Below are positions 50,101 through 58,794 of a DNA stretch of 64,000 nt, piece by piece. Every line of letters begins with the position of its first letter. The first letter of the stretch is position 1. Source of the DNA: an uncultured Prevotellaceae bacterium (lineage in GTDB: Bacteria; Bacteroidota; Bacteroidia; Bacteroidales; Bacteroidaceae). The DNA is taken from NCBI GenBank assembly GCA_900318115.1, contig ONJJ01000034.1, positions 1-64,000 of the forward strand. Direction: 5' to 3'. Below the pieces are notes generated by a model. That model worked only from the letters and a program-made list of their open reading frames with translations. It did no database searches and was not told the DNA's origin. A program made the position numbers and the translations under genes.

Positions 50101-50552
50101 TGTTCGTTGAATAATTCGCTAAGTTGTTCTTCTTGGTTCCCGTTACTGAATATCTCTTGCAAGGCATTCTCTCCCATTTGCATGGCTACTTGTCTGTCGT
50201 TTAGCTTCTTGCCTTCGACGTATGCGATTGCCATGTTTTCTTCTTCCTGCTGAGGTGGTGCCAGCAGAATGACGGCAAGGGCGGCAATGCAGGCAGCAGC
50301 TATGAAAGGCCAAAGTGGAAGACGACGCTGTGTTTTCAGTACTTGTTCTTCAGAGAACTTGTCCAATGCTTCTGTGCTTGGTGTAGGTGTCTTCTCCTCT
50401 ATGATGGCAAACATCTGAGCATAGGGAATCAAGTCGACAGGCAGATTGTGCTCACTATCAAAGTATTCCTTGAGCTGTTTCATCTCTGTCTGCGTGCTTT
50501 CTCCCTCCATATAGCGGTGAAGCAGTTTGCGTATGTTTGTCTCCTTGTACAT
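50097..50552 (-). CDS. Putative single-pass anti-sigma factor
   Basis: 151 residues from the ATG at 50552, which overlaps the sigma factor stop (TAATG). The N-terminal 80 residues are cytoplasmic-like and helical (LLHRYMEGESTQTEMKQLKEYF), followed by one membrane segment (LWPFIAAACIAALAVILLA, about 90-108) and an outer tail of about 40 residues. This topology and position next to an ECF sigma gene are those of anti-sigma factors, but no ASD or FecR motif is seen, so the role is inferred. Confidence 0.7.
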   Translation of the reverse strand: MYKETNIRKLLHRYMEGESTQTEMKQLKEYFDSEHNLPVDLIPYAQMFAIIEEKTPTPSTEALDKFSEEQVLKTQRRLPLWPFIAAACIAALAVILLAPPQQEEENMAIAYVEGKKLNDRQVAMQMGENALQEIFSNGNQEEQLSELFNEQ

Positions 50553-51049
50553 TATTGATTTCGCTTTATAAGTTTTTCCAAGAGGTTCTTTCTTGCCTTG
50601 CAGAGCGCGGTTCGAACGGTTACTTCGCTGATGCCAAGCACCTCTGCTATCTCGTTGTTCTTGAGTCCGTCCTGCTGGCTCATCCTTAGAATCTGCATCT
50701 GTGCAGTAGGAAGTCCTGCGATGTTGTCCTCGAGCCACTCGGCATTCTCCTTTTCTTCGAGCATCCACTGTGAGTCGTGCGTGCTGATGAGACGTATCTC
50801 GTCGTTCAACTCCACTGGAACAATTCTCCTTTTGCGAAGCTTGGAGACGCAGAGATTCTTGCAGATTGCGTAGCTCAGCGCTTGAACAGAGCGGACTTTG
50901 TCTAGCTGATCTCTGATGGTCCAAAGTCTGAGCAGCGTGTCCTGCACATTGTCTTCTGCCTCGCTCTCTTCCCTAAGAAAGCGACGACTGAGGGACAGGA
51001 TGTCGCCCCTCAGCTGACGTGCTAATGTACTGAACTCTTCTTTCTCCAT
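50552..51049 (-). CDS. RNA polymerase ECF-type sigma factor
   Basis: 165 residues. Region 2 (SRRFLREESEAEDNVQDTLLRLW, ALSYAICKNLCVSKLRKRR) and region 4 with its helix-turn-helix (LKNNEIAEVLGISEVTVRTALCKARKNL) are clear. There is no region 3, as in ECF factors. It should direct transcription of its own cluster and perhaps others in response to a signal passed by the anti-sigma gene product. First gene of the four-gene cassette between the intact and decayed pyrF genes. Confidence 0.93.
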   Translation of the reverse strand: MEKEEFSTLARQLRGDILSLSRRFLREESEAEDNVQDTLLRLWTIRDQLDKVRSVQALSYAICKNLCVSKLRKRRIVPVELNDEIRLISTHDSQWMLEEKENAEWLEDNIAGLPTAQMQILRMSQQDGLKNNEIAEVLGISEVTVRTALCKARKNLLEKLIKRNQ

Positions 51050-51138
51050 TATATCGTTGCTCTATTATGAAGACGCAGAAAGAGGAGTAATGTTCCCGCT
51101 AGTGATGAAAAAAATAAGAAAGATACAAAAAAAGTGGG

Positions 51139-51162
51139 CGAAGGCAGATGTGAAAGCCTTCG
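51139..51162 (-). terminator. Intrinsic terminator of pyrF
   Basis: On the minus strand CGAAGGC - 10 bases - GCCTTCG, then CCCACTTTTTTT. It lies 139 bp after the pyrF stop, before the sigma-factor gene. Confidence 0.8.
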
Positions 51163-51300
51163 TCCGCTTGTTGTTGTGTGCAGATCGTTATCTTCCAATG
51201 TCAAAGCTTGCGAATCAACCACCATTTCAAGCCATATGAATGGGCACGACTGTCGAGTTGTTGACTCTGCTTTCCTTGCGGAGATAGTCCATTGCGATCA

Positions 51301-52143
51301 TCATGCGTGCTGCTGAAGTATGGCGGCCATTTGCTGCTGCACCTCGCGAGCCTTATCACCTGCCACTTCGGAGAAACGTTCGGTCGAGTCGGCGTAGATG
51401 ATCGCACGGGAACTGTTGACGATGAGGCCGCAGTGGTCGTTCCATCCGTAGTGACATACCTCTTCCAACGAGCCGCCCTGGGCGCCGATACCGGGAACCA
51501 GCAGGAAGTGGTCGGGGGCGAGGCGACGGATGTCTGCGAAGGAGCTGCCTTGTGTGGCACCGACGACGTACATCATCTGTCCTGCGTCTGCCCATTGCTG
51601 GCTGCGTGTCAGAACCTTTTCGAACAGGCGCTCGCCTTTGGCATCCTGAGTGAACTGGAAGTCTTGGCTTCCCTTGTTGCTCGTCAGCGCCAGCAGGATC
51701 ACCCACTTGCCTTCGTAGCCGAGGAAAGGAGTGACGCTGTCTTCGCCCATGTAGGGGGCTACGGTCACGGCGTCCACGTCCATCTCTTCAAAGAAGGTAC
51801 GCGCGTAGAGCTTGCTTGTGTTTCCGATGTCGCCGCGTTTGGCGTCGGCGATGATGAACTGGTCGGGGTACTGCTCGCGGATGTACTTCACTGTCTGCTC
51901 GAAGGCAATCCATCCCTTCACACCGTGTGCCTCGTAGAAAGCGAGGTTGGGCTTGTAGGCGATGCAGTAGGGTGCCGTGGCATCGATGATGGCCTTGTTG
52001 AACTCGAAGATGGGGTCGAAGCCCTCCTCCTTGGCGGCTCGTTCGACCAAGAACTGCGGCACCTTCTTCAGGTCGGTGTCCAGTCCCACACACAGGAAGC
52101 TTCTCTTCCGGCGGATGTTCTCAAATAGCTGTTCGCGTGTCAT
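51301..52143 (-). CDS. pyrF: Orotidine-5'-phosphate decarboxylase (intact copy)
   Basis: 280 residues, full length for the longer (type 2) form. It makes UMP from OMP. Motifs: [14 protein letters not shown] at the start; the catalytic [15 protein letters not shown], with the Asp-x-Lys-x-x-Asp pattern; [13 protein letters not shown]; and the C-terminal [13 protein letters not shown] phosphate site. Of its 280 codons, the first 86 are repeated almost exactly in the decayed copy about 3.3 kb downstream. In Bacteroides pyrF normally follows prfA; here a DUF4153 gene, repeats and a nuclease-fold gene separate them. Confidence 0.97.
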   Translation of the reverse strand: MTREQLFENIRRKRSFLCVGLDTDLKKVPQFLVERAAKEEGFDPIFEFNKAIIDATAPYCIAYKPNLAFYEAHGVKGWIAFEQTVKYIREQYPDQFIIADAKRGDIGNTSKLYARTFFEEMDVDAVTVAPYMGEDSVTPFLGYEGKWVILLALTSNKGSQDFQFTQDAKGERLFEKVLTRSQQWADAGQMMYVVGATQGSSFADIRRLAPDHFLLVPGIGAQGGSLEEVCHYGWNDHCGLIVNSSRAIIYADSTERFSEVAGDKAREVQQQMAAILQQHA

Positions 52144-52149
52144 ATAATA

Positions 52150-52324
52150 ATCTTAAAAAATGTTTTTAAAGATTGATGAATAGATTTATGTCGATAGACG
52201 TCTTACTCTCATCCGATTTGAAAGTTTGTATTAGTCGTCAATCAGCACTTCAATCTTCGTTAATCTCATGTCGTATGTTTGAATCATTTGTTTCTGTATG
52301 ATAGTATTATTGGAGTGGCATCAT
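52150..52324 (-). repeat. GxxExxY-associated repeat, unit 1
   Basis: A 175-bp copy of a repeat also present at 52743-52950 and 52951-53106. It shares GATTGATGAATAGATTTATG, GACGTCTTACTCTCA and CGTCAATCAGCACTTCAATC. Its right end contains the last codons of the nuclease-fold gene, which lies between this copy and unit 2. Confidence 0.8.
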
Positions 52325-52738
52325 GTTCTTATCTACACGGAAGCAGAGATTATTGTCGTCTAAGACATAACGCTCGCCATATAGATTGTCGTAGTCCCCA
52401 AAGTTGATGAGTAGGCCGATTGGTTTTTGGGTCAGGCGCATGTAGTTGAAGAGTTGTGCGCGATGTTCTGCGCAAAGTTCCACGACACCTTTTGTTTCGA
52501 CGATAATATCATTTTCAACGAGCATATCCATCTTGTAGAACTGCTTTAACGCTTCTCCCTTATAGTAGATGTGAACCTCTTTCTCCCGTTCGCAAAGTAT
52601 TCCGCGGCTGTTGAGTTCCAGTGCTAACGCCTCCTGATAGACCGTTTCACGTAGGCCGAATCCCAGCTCGTTATAGACGTCCATGGCTGCACCAATGACC
52701 TCGTAAACGCAGTCTTTATATTTTGTAAAGTCTCTCAT
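52307..52738 (-). CDS. GxxExxY-family protein (PD-(D/E)XK nuclease fold)
   Basis: 143 residues. The name-giving motif is G28-L-R-E31-T-V-Y34 in GFGLRETVYQEAL. D71 in KMDMLVE and E81-x-K83 in IIVETKGV match the PD-(D/E)XK active site. The rest (AQLFNYMRLTQKPIGLLINFG) is typical. The family is widespread in Bacteroidota, often in many copies per genome; no biological role is established. The gene lies between direct repeats of about 200 bp whose ends match its own flanks. It is more AT-rich than neighbouring genes, suggesting transfer. Confidence 0.85.
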   Translation of the reverse strand: MRDFTKYKDCVYEVIGAAMDVYNELGFGLRETVYQEALALELNSRGILCEREKEVHIYYKGEALKQFYKMDMLVENDIIVETKGVVELCAEHRAQLFNYMRLTQKPIGLLINFGDYDNLYGERYVLDDNNLCFRVDKNMMPLQ

Positions 52739-52742
52739 GATC

Positions 52743-52950
52743 TAATGTCCGATGAATAGTCTTAAAAACTTATTTTCGATAGATTGATGATTATATTGAT
52801 GTCGATTGACGTCTTACTCTCAGCTGCAGTGAGAGTCTGTATAAGCCGTCAATCTCCGTCAATCAGCACTTCAATCTTCATTAATCTCATGTTATATGTT
52901 TTAATCTTTTTGTTTCTGTATGATGATATTATTGGAGTTGCATCATTATG
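52743..52950 (-). repeat. GxxExxY-associated repeat, unit 2
   Basis: 208 bp directly upstream of the nuclease-fold gene. Its first bases (TAATGTCCGATGAATAGTC) match those of unit 3. Its last bases (TATTATTGGAGTTGCATCAT) match the 3' end of the gene. Inside are GATTGACG and CGTCAATC in inverted order, able to pair. Confidence 0.85.
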
Positions 52951-53106
52951 TAATGTCCGATGAATAGTCTTAAAAATTTATTTTCGATGGATTGATGAAT
53001 AGATTTATGTCGATTGACGTCTTACTCTCAGTTGCTGTGAACGTTTGTATTAGTCGTCAATCTCCGTCAATCAGCACTTCAATCTTCATTAATATGATTT
53101 TATGAA
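52951..53106 (-). repeat. GxxExxY-associated repeat, unit 3
   Basis: About 156 bp abutting unit 2 with no gene between. It ends in CTTCAATCTTCATTAAT. Beyond it (53107-53192) is AT-rich sequence without further repeats or a gene. With unit 2 this makes the 454-bp gene-free gap up to 53192. Confidence 0.85.
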
Positions 53107-53192
53107 TATTTTAAAGATCACTCTCATAACTCTAATATTTTACGTTGTCTCAGTTCATTGTTATGTCGTTTTTGGATGATTATTCCGTTTGA

Positions 53193-54917
53193 TTAATCCT
53201 TTGTCTTTTTCAGCAGATATCCTTCGATGCTCAGGTTGGGTGTGACGGCGCTGTCATCATCCTTGCTGGTGGCGTTAAGGTAGAAATACTGAAGGTAGAA
53301 AAGGTTGCTGGAGGATTTGGTGGGCAGGGGGACGAGGTCGTCCATCTGTTTATTCAGCGCTTTCAGCTTTCGGAGACAGACGAGGATGGTGTCGGAGACC
53401 TCGTCACTCTTGACCGGTACCTCCATGGTATCTTGGCGCAGTTCGATGGGAAAGTCCCTGCATTTCACGTTGCCGTACAGCTCCGAGTAACCTTCGGGAA
53501 TGTGGAGGTGAGTGAGTTGACCGGAGTCGGCATAGTAGGTGACCATTGTATCGACCGCCACGACCTCATCGACCTCTACATGAATGAACTCCCTAAAGAA
53601 GATGGAGCCTTCCTTTTGCGTCACCAATGGTCCTATTGTCTTGGAACTGAACGTGTTTTCGAGGTATATGAGCTTGGAACTGATGCGGCTCTGCTCTTCT
53701 TGCGGGAGCTTCTGCATCAGGGACGCGTAGTGGGTGGCGTCCAGCGGAAGGTCTGCTCCCGCTTGCGTGAGCGCGCGTTCCACTTCATTCATGAGTGCGT
53801 GGCGCGTGAGGCTCGTGTAGTTCAGCGGTAGCGCTGACGTCAGCAGGAAGAGTACTGCGAAGGAGATGGGAATCCAATGGATGCGGCGGGCACGAGTGAG
53901 GAAGAGGCCGAGGCAGACGAGGTAGAACCAAACGTTCATCGTAGCGAGGTAGAGGCGAGCGATGGTGATGCCGTAGTCCGAGAAACGACGGACGATGCCC
54001 ACCGTCATCAGCAGCAGGAGTGGCGTCAGGACCAGCGGCAGCCAGCGTGCTACGCTGTGGTCGGAGGGTCGGTTGTCGGCATGACGGGTGGGGTAGAGAC
54101 CGAACTCGATGGCGATGAGCCCCACCATCGAGGCGATGACGAGCCAAGACACCTGACCGTTGGGTAGCTCCCAACGGATGAGGATCTGAAGGGCATAGAT
54201 GTAGAGCACCACGATGTACAGCGCTTCCAGCGGCAGGAAGAGATAGCGGAACACGCCCGCGAGGAAACCGGAGCGCAGCGGTTGGGCGTCGTGTTTCTCC
54301 TCGCCGCCAGGGATGCGTCCCAAGAAAAGCAATGCAGGCAAGTAGCCAGCGACGAGCACGCCTGTAATGCTATACCATTTCCAACCCAGATTGATGTTGA
54401 ACAACCAGTTCAATGATGTCAGCAGTAAATTTAGTCCGCCCCAGAGAATCAGCCCGATAGCAGCGCAGATGACTCCGCTTGCGATGACGCGCAGCGCGAA
54501 GTTCCACGATGGTATGTCGTTGCGCTCGCGGCAGAACGACAGGAAGAAGACCGTCAGCGTCAGCGCCAGGATGGCAGAGGCGTGCATGAGGAATGTCTCG
54601 TAGCCGTGACCACCTTCGCCGAAGTTGATGTGGTAGAGGTAGAAGCTGTCTGCCAGGAGGACGAGATAGGCCACGAAGTGAATAGCCAACTCTTTGTTCG
54701 TCACCGCCCGTTCCTCGCTCCAGAGAGCCAAGGACAGCGAAAGTACGAAACCCACGGAAAGGAAGTAGAAGATGCTTCCTATGAGCTGGTCTGCCTTCGG
54801 CTCGGCCAAGATTATGCAGATAGCATATACTGCCAGGGCGGTGGCGAAGGCAGCCGGGGTGGGGAAGCGCTGAATGCAGGAGCGTGCTGAACGGGAAATG
54901 ATACCTACTAAGTCCAT
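53193..54917 (-). CDS. DUF4153 polytopic membrane protein
   Basis: 574 residues. About eleven hydrophobic segments in the first 350 residues (FATALAVYAICIILA, LLFLGRIPG, LVLTPLLLLMTVGIV and others), then a soluble C-terminal domain of about 220 residues (YLYDxxx-like segments such as YASLMQKLPQEEQSR, LRKLKALNKQMDDL). The overall layout fits the DUF4153 family; no function is established. It lies 63 bp after prfA, separated by a CACTTTCCACTTTCCACTTT-type simple repeat. Its position between prfA and pyrF is unlike the usual Bacteroides order. Confidence 0.8.
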   Translation of the reverse strand: MDLVGIISRSARSCIQRFPTPAAFATALAVYAICIILAEPKADQLIGSIFYFLSVGFVLSLSLALWSEERAVTNKELAIHFVAYLVLLADSFYLYHINFGEGGHGYETFLMHASAILALTLTVFFLSFCRERNDIPSWNFALRVIASGVICAAIGLILWGGLNLLLTSLNWLFNINLGWKWYSITGVLVAGYLPALLFLGRIPGGEEKHDAQPLRSGFLAGVFRYLFLPLEALYIVVLYIYALQILIRWELPNGQVSWLVIASMVGLIAIEFGLYPTRHADNRPSDHSVARWLPLVLTPLLLLMTVGIVRRFSDYGITIARLYLATMNVWFYLVCLGLFLTRARRIHWIPISFAVLFLLTSALPLNYTSLTRHALMNEVERALTQAGADLPLDATHYASLMQKLPQEEQSRISSKLIYLENTFSSKTIGPLVTQKEGSIFFREFIHVEVDEVVAVDTMVTYYADSGQLTHLHIPEGYSELYGNVKCRDFPIELRQDTMEVPVKSDEVSDTILVCLRKLKALNKQMDDLVPLPTKSSSNLFYLQYFYLNATSKDDDSAVTPNLSIEGYLLKKTKD

Positions 54918-54980
54918 GTGTCAGACGTTAAATGTGCATATGAAATGTTTATTTTTCACTTTCCACTTTCCACTTTTCAC

Positions 54981-56096
54981 TTACAGCGCGCTTTCCTTCA
55001 GCCGTTCGGCGTTCTCGGCCACGATGAGGCGGTCGATGCACTCCTGGATGTCGCCGTCCATGAAGGCGGCCAGGTTGTAGATGGTGTAGCCGATGCGGTG
55101 GTCGGTGATGCGTCCTTGCGGGTAGTTGTACGTCCGGATCTTGGCGGAACGGTCGCCGGTGGAGACCATCGTCTTGCGGCGTGCGGCGATGTCGTCGATG
55201 TATTTCTGGTGCTCCTTGTCATATATAAAGGTACGCAGGCGCGCGAGCGCGCGTTCCTTATTCTTTGGTTGGTCGCGTGTCTCGGTACACTCGATGAGTA
55301 TTTCCTCCGTCTCGCCCGTGTTGGGGTTAGTCCACATGTATCGGGCCCGCACTCCGGATTCCACCTTGTTCACGTTCTGTCCACCGGCGCCTTGGCTGCG
55401 GAAGGTGTCCCACTTGATGGCGCCCTCGTTAATCTCCACATCGAACTCCTCAGCCTCGGGCAGTACGGCCACGGTGGCGGCGCTGGTGTGCACGCGTCCT
55501 TGCGTCTCCGTGACCGGCACGCGCTGCACGCGGTGTACGCCGCTCTCGTATTTCAGCGTGCCATAGACCTTCTCGCCGGTGACGGAGAAGATGATTTCCT
55601 TGTATCCTCCGGCCGCGCCTTCGGTGAAGCTGGAGATGGCAATCTTCCAGCCCTTCGTCTCGCAGTACTTGGAGTACATGCGGAAGAGGTCTCCGGCGAA
55701 GAGGGCCGCTTCGTCGCCGCCCGTGCCGCCGCGGATCTCCATGATGACGTTCTTGTCGTCCTCGGGGTCGGCAGGTATGAGCAGCAATTTGATCTCTTCT
55801 TCGAGCTGGGGCAGTCGGTCCTGGGCTGTTGTCAGTTCCTCGCGTGCCATCTCGCGCATCTCTGCGTCGTCCTCGCTGGCGAGCATCTCCTTGGCCTCGT
55901 CGATGGTGTTGAGCGCCTGCACGTACTCCGCGCGCTTGCGCACGATGGCGCCCAGGTCCTTGTATTCTTTGGTCAGCTTGACGTAGCGGCGCTGGTCAGC
56001 GATGACGTCGGGGTCTGTGATGAGCGTTCCCACTTCTTCGTAGCGGCTGACGAGCCCTTCGAGGCGGTCGAGCAGTTCGTTGTTTTCTGTTGCCAT
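54981..56096 (-). CDS. prfA: Peptide chain release factor 1
   Basis: 371 residues from the ATG at 56096; the open frame extends upstream through the tRNA gene, so it is not the start. It ends translation at UAA and UAG. The GGQ motif that triggers peptide release is at 238-240 (GAGGQNVNK). The PVT tripeptide at 194-196 (RVPVTETQGRVHTSAATVAV) is of the RF1 type, which distinguishes it from RF2 (SPF). It is transcribed after a tRNA gene with its own terminator. Confidence 0.97.
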   Translation of the reverse strand: MATENNELLDRLEGLVSRYEEVGTLITDPDVIADQRRYVKLTKEYKDLGAIVRKRAEYVQALNTIDEAKEMLASEDDAEMREMAREELTTAQDRLPQLEEEIKLLLIPADPEDDKNVIMEIRGGTGGDEAALFAGDLFRMYSKYCETKGWKIAISSFTEGAAGGYKEIIFSVTGEKVYGTLKYESGVHRVQRVPVTETQGRVHTSAATVAVLPEAEEFDVEINEGAIKWDTFRSQGAGGQNVNKVESGVRARYMWTNPNTGETEEILIECTETRDQPKNKERALARLRTFIYDKEHQKYIDDIAARRKTMVSTGDRSAKIRTYNYPQGRITDHRIGYTIYNLAAFMDGDIQECIDRLIVAENAERLKESAL

Positions 56097-56175
56097 GAAA
56101 TAGGTTTGGTGTAATACGTATCGTTGTTGAGGCGTCCGGCGTCTCGTTGAGCCGGGCGCGGAGTTGAAAAAGAAA

Positions 56176-56207
56176 GAGGCGGACTTCCTTGTTTGGAAGC
56201 CCGCCTC
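56176..56207 (-). terminator. Intrinsic terminator of the tRNA gene
   Basis: Minus strand GAGGCGGGCTTCC - AAACAA - GGAAGTCCGCCTC, one mismatch-like G-U pair, followed by TTTCTTTTT. It begins 13 bp after the tRNA 3' end and ends 80 bp before prfA. Confidence 0.9.
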
Positions 56208-56216
56208 GCATGTGGG

Positions 56217-56294
56217 TGGTAGGAACGATCGGGCTCGAACCGATGACCTCTTCAATGTGACTGAAGCGCTCTGAACCAACTGAGCTACGCTCCT
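56217..56294 (-). tRNA. tRNA-Val (CAC)
   Basis: Minus strand, 75 nt plus encoded CCA. Acceptor stem AGGAGCG/CGTTCCT (one G-U), D arm GCTCAGTTGGTTCAGAGC, anticodon arm CTTCA-GTCACAT-TGAAG, T arm ending GGTTCGAGCC. With U33 before it, the anticodon is CAC (Val). Reading GTC (Asp) would put A at position 33 and break the stem. Own promoter and terminator. Confidence 0.85.
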
Positions 56295-56313
56295 ATCCTT
56301 GGGTTTGCGGGCG

Positions 56314-56344
56314 CAAAGTTACAACATTCTGTTGAATCCACCAA
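56314..56344 (-). promoter_or_regulatory. Promoter of the tRNA gene
   Basis: Minus strand TTG (56342-56344), 20 bases, TAACTTTG (56314-56321): a textbook Bacteroidetes -33/-7 pair, 19 bp before the mature tRNA 5' end. Confidence 0.82.
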
Positions 56345-56427
56345 CGTTTTTTTCATCTTTTCGCCGAATCAGCCGTTGTTTTTTGTCTTTTTTTGCCTCT
56401 TCGGACGAAAAGACGCACTTTGGATCG

Positions 56428-56637
56428 CTATTCTTCACCTAAGATGCGGTGCTGCCAATGGTATTTGAGGGTGATGAGACTGTAGCAAATATCCACCCAA
56501 CCGAGGATGGCGAGAAAGCTGAAGATTTTGCGGCCGATGCTGGTGTCTGCCCAATTGTCGATGAGGCCATAGACCACGGCAACCAGGCAGCATAAACCAA
56601 CGATGGCACAACAGATTTGGAAGACAGACTTTCTCAT
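56428..56637 (-). CDS. Small two-helix membrane protein
   Basis: 69 residues with two hydrophobic segments (about 8-26 and 37-55) and a short charged C-terminus (HWQHRILGEE). It starts 21 bp after purM, so probably co-transcribed. I do not recognise the family. Its GGTTGGGTG stretch (56499) is not followed by a hairpin and is not an element copy. Confidence 0.7.
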   Translation of the reverse strand: MRKSVFQICCAIVGLCCLVAVVYGLIDNWADTSIGRKIFSFLAILGWVDICYSLITLKYHWQHRILGEE

Positions 56638-56658
56638 GGCTGTAGCTGCCTCTTTTTC

Positions 56659-57834
56659 TTAGTAGTTGAACTCGCCGAACTCGCTGCGGATGGTGAGGCT
56701 GCGCGGTCCTTCTTCGATGTGGCCCACGACCTGAGCGTCGATGTTGAAGCTCTTGCTGATGTCGATGACCTGCTGGGCATCCTCGGGACTGACATAGACC
56801 TCCAGGCGGTGGCCGCAGTTGAAGACCTTGTACATCTCGCTCCAGTCAGCACCGCTCTCCTCGGCGATGATGCGGAAGAGGGGCGGCACGGGGAACATGT
56901 TGTCCTTGACGACGCGGCAGTTCTCACCCACGAAGTGCAGCACCTTTGTCTGGGCGCCGCCCGTGCAGTGTACCATGCCGTGGATGCGGGGGCGCAGCTG
57001 ATCGAGCAGCACCTTGACGACGGGAGCGTAGGTGCGGGTGGGGGAGAGGACGAGGCGGCCGACGGTGAGAGGGGTGTCGGCGGGGAAACCGCCGACCGCA
57101 CTATCAAGGCGGTAATGGCCGCTGTACACCAGTTCCTCGGGTACGGCGTGGTCGTAGGTCTCGGGATATTTCTCAGCGAGGTACTTGCTGAAGACATCGT
57201 GGCGGGCGGAGGTGAGTCCGTTACTGCCCATGCCACCGTTGTATTCCTTCTCGTAGGTGGCCTGACCGTAGCTGGCCAGCCCCACGATGACGTCGCCCGG
57301 GCGGATGTTCGCGTTGTCGATGACGTCGGCGCGCTTCATGCGGCAGGTGACGGTGGAATCGACGATGATGGTGCGGACGAGGTCGCCCACGTCGGCCGTC
57401 TCGCCGCCGGTGGCATAGATGCCGATGCCCATCTCGCGCAGCTCGCTGAGGAGTTCGTCGGTGCCGTTGATGATGGCGCTGATGACCTCGCCGGGAACGA
57501 GCATCTTGTTGCGTCCGATGGTGGAGCTGACGAGGATGTTATCCACGGCACCCACGCAGAGCAGGTCGTCGGTGTTCATGATAAGGGCATCCTGTGCGAT
57601 ACCTTTCCATACGCTGAGGTCGCCTGTCTCGCGCCAATAGGCGTAAGCGAGGCTCGACTTGGTGCCGGCGCCGTCGGCGTGCATGATGTTGCAGTACTCG
57701 GGGTCGCCGCCGAGGATGTCGGGGATGATCTTGCAGAAAGCCTGCGGGAAGATGCCTTTGTCGATGTTCTTGATGGCGGCGTGGACGTCCTCCTTGGCGG
57801 CAGAGACGCCCCGTGCCATGTAGCGGTTATTCAT
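56659..57834 (-). CDS. purM: Phosphoribosylformylglycinamidine cyclo-ligase (AIR synthetase)
   Basis: 391 residues, the longer Bacteroidales form. It closes the imidazole ring in purine synthesis (FGAM to AIR, with ATP). HADGAGTKSSLAY, QDALIMNTDDLLCVGA, VPGEVISAIINGTDELL and ATGGETADVGD (glycine-rich phosphate loop), and HCTGGAQTKVLHFV are typical. Adjacent to a lipoprotein gene (22 bp) upstream. Confidence 0.96.
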   Translation of the reverse strand: MNNRYMARGVSAAKEDVHAAIKNIDKGIFPQAFCKIIPDILGGDPEYCNIMHADGAGTKSSLAYAYWRETGDLSVWKGIAQDALIMNTDDLLCVGAVDNILVSSTIGRNKMLVPGEVISAIINGTDELLSELREMGIGIYATGGETADVGDLVRTIIVDSTVTCRMKRADVIDNANIRPGDVIVGLASYGQATYEKEYNGGMGSNGLTSARHDVFSKYLAEKYPETYDHAVPEELVYSGHYRLDSAVGGFPADTPLTVGRLVLSPTRTYAPVVKVLLDQLRPRIHGMVHCTGGAQTKVLHFVGENCRVVKDNMFPVPPLFRIIAEESGADWSEMYKVFNCGHRLEVYVSPEDAQQVIDISKSFNIDAQVVGHIEEGPRSLTIRSEFGEFNY

Positions 57835-57856
57835 TATTCGCTGTTTTTAAGATGAT

Positions 57857-58768
57857 TTAGAACCATTTTGTGAAGCCCCATTCTTTGATGGTGCTCCAAT
57901 CAGGATTGCTGGTGCGTCTCAGGGTGAAAGGCTCGAAGACATTCTCCTTGATGAACAGGTTACCCTTCATCTCGTTGTCCGTGAACTCAACGTCAAAGAA
58001 GTAGTAGTCTGTCTCGTAGGGATCCTTGCTGTCGGCGCGATAGATTCTCAAGATCTTGTCTTCACTCCACCGGTTCCACGACCGGATGCTGTCAGCGAGC
58101 AGGGTGCCCCAGGGTGTCTCGCCCTCATAGACTTCTTTGATGAACGCTTTGTCCATTCCAATCATGGCTGTGTTGTAAACCGGATCGACGTCGAAGGTGA
58201 TGACGATCTGCGAGGGCTCATAGGACTGTCCCTGATATTCACGCTTGATGTTGATTTTGCCTTCGTAGGTGACGCGGTGCCATGTGGGCAGGAGTTCGTT
58301 GTAGCCCCAATACATGACGTCTTTCACATCAGGCTCGGCGCCGCGTGTGAAACTGAAGGTCGTCTCGGAGTTGAAGAGGTGTCCGCTGAAGGAGTTCCCC
58401 TTCAGTTCGTATTCGATGGTGCTGAAGGTGTCGCCGTTCTCGCTGTACTTCACCTGGATTCCCACTTCGCCGCTCTTTCTGGTCCAAGTCTCCCATTTTA
58501 AGTGGAAATAAGCCACCGGAAGCTCTGCGTTGTCATAGTATTCCACGGCCACACCTTCTCCGACGGTGAGTCCCTTGCGTTCGGGGTAAAGGCAGAGAAT
58601 CGTTTTTGTGGTTTTGAGGGTCTCTCCTTTGTAGGTTCTTGGAAATAGCGCTGCAGAAGTTTCCCATGTTCCGGCTATATTCAGTGCCACTTCTTCTTCC
58701 TTCTCACATGAGGTAAAGGTGCACAGAGCCGCCAGGGCTGCAATGGCGCACAAAAGAATCTTTTTCAC
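57857..58768 (-). CDS. Lipoprotein of unknown function
   Basis: 303 residues. Lipoprotein signal CTFTSCEKEE, lipidated Cys at about 20. The rest is beta-rich with no motif I can name. Two regions look alike in pattern (GTWETSAALFPRTYKGETL and HRVTYEGKINIKREY), perhaps two lipocalin-like units. It lies between lemA (26 bp) and purM (22 bp). Confidence 0.7.
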   Translation of the reverse strand: MKKILLCAIAALAALCTFTSCEKEEEVALNIAGTWETSAALFPRTYKGETLKTTKTILCLYPERKGLTVGEGVAVEYYDNAELPVAYFHLKWETWTRKSGEVGIQVKYSENGDTFSTIEYELKGNSFSGHLFNSETTFSFTRGAEPDVKDVMYWGYNELLPTWHRVTYEGKINIKREYQGQSYEPSQIVITFDVDPVYNTAMIGMDKAFIKEVYEGETPWGTLLADSIRSWNRWSEDKILRIYRADSKDPYETDYYFFDVEFTDNEMKGNLFIKENVFEPFTLRRTSNPDWSTIKEWGFTKWF

Positions 58769-58794
58769 TGGATGATCGTTGTTTGGGTGAAATA

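Noticed and set aside
53236-53260. A plus-strand copy of the hairpin element (GGTTGGGTG followed by TGACGGCGC)
   Set aside because: Only a 4-bp stem is possible, the loop is not AT-rich, and the orientation is opposite to all true copies.
56217-56294. tRNA-Asp (GTC)
   Set aside because: Taking GTC as anticodon needs A at position 33 and shifts the well-paired anticodon stem; CAC with U33 fits.
56490-56510. A sixth hairpin element (CACCCAACC present)
   Set aside because: No 7-bp stem or AATA loop adjoins the head-like sequence; it is simply part of the small membrane protein gene.
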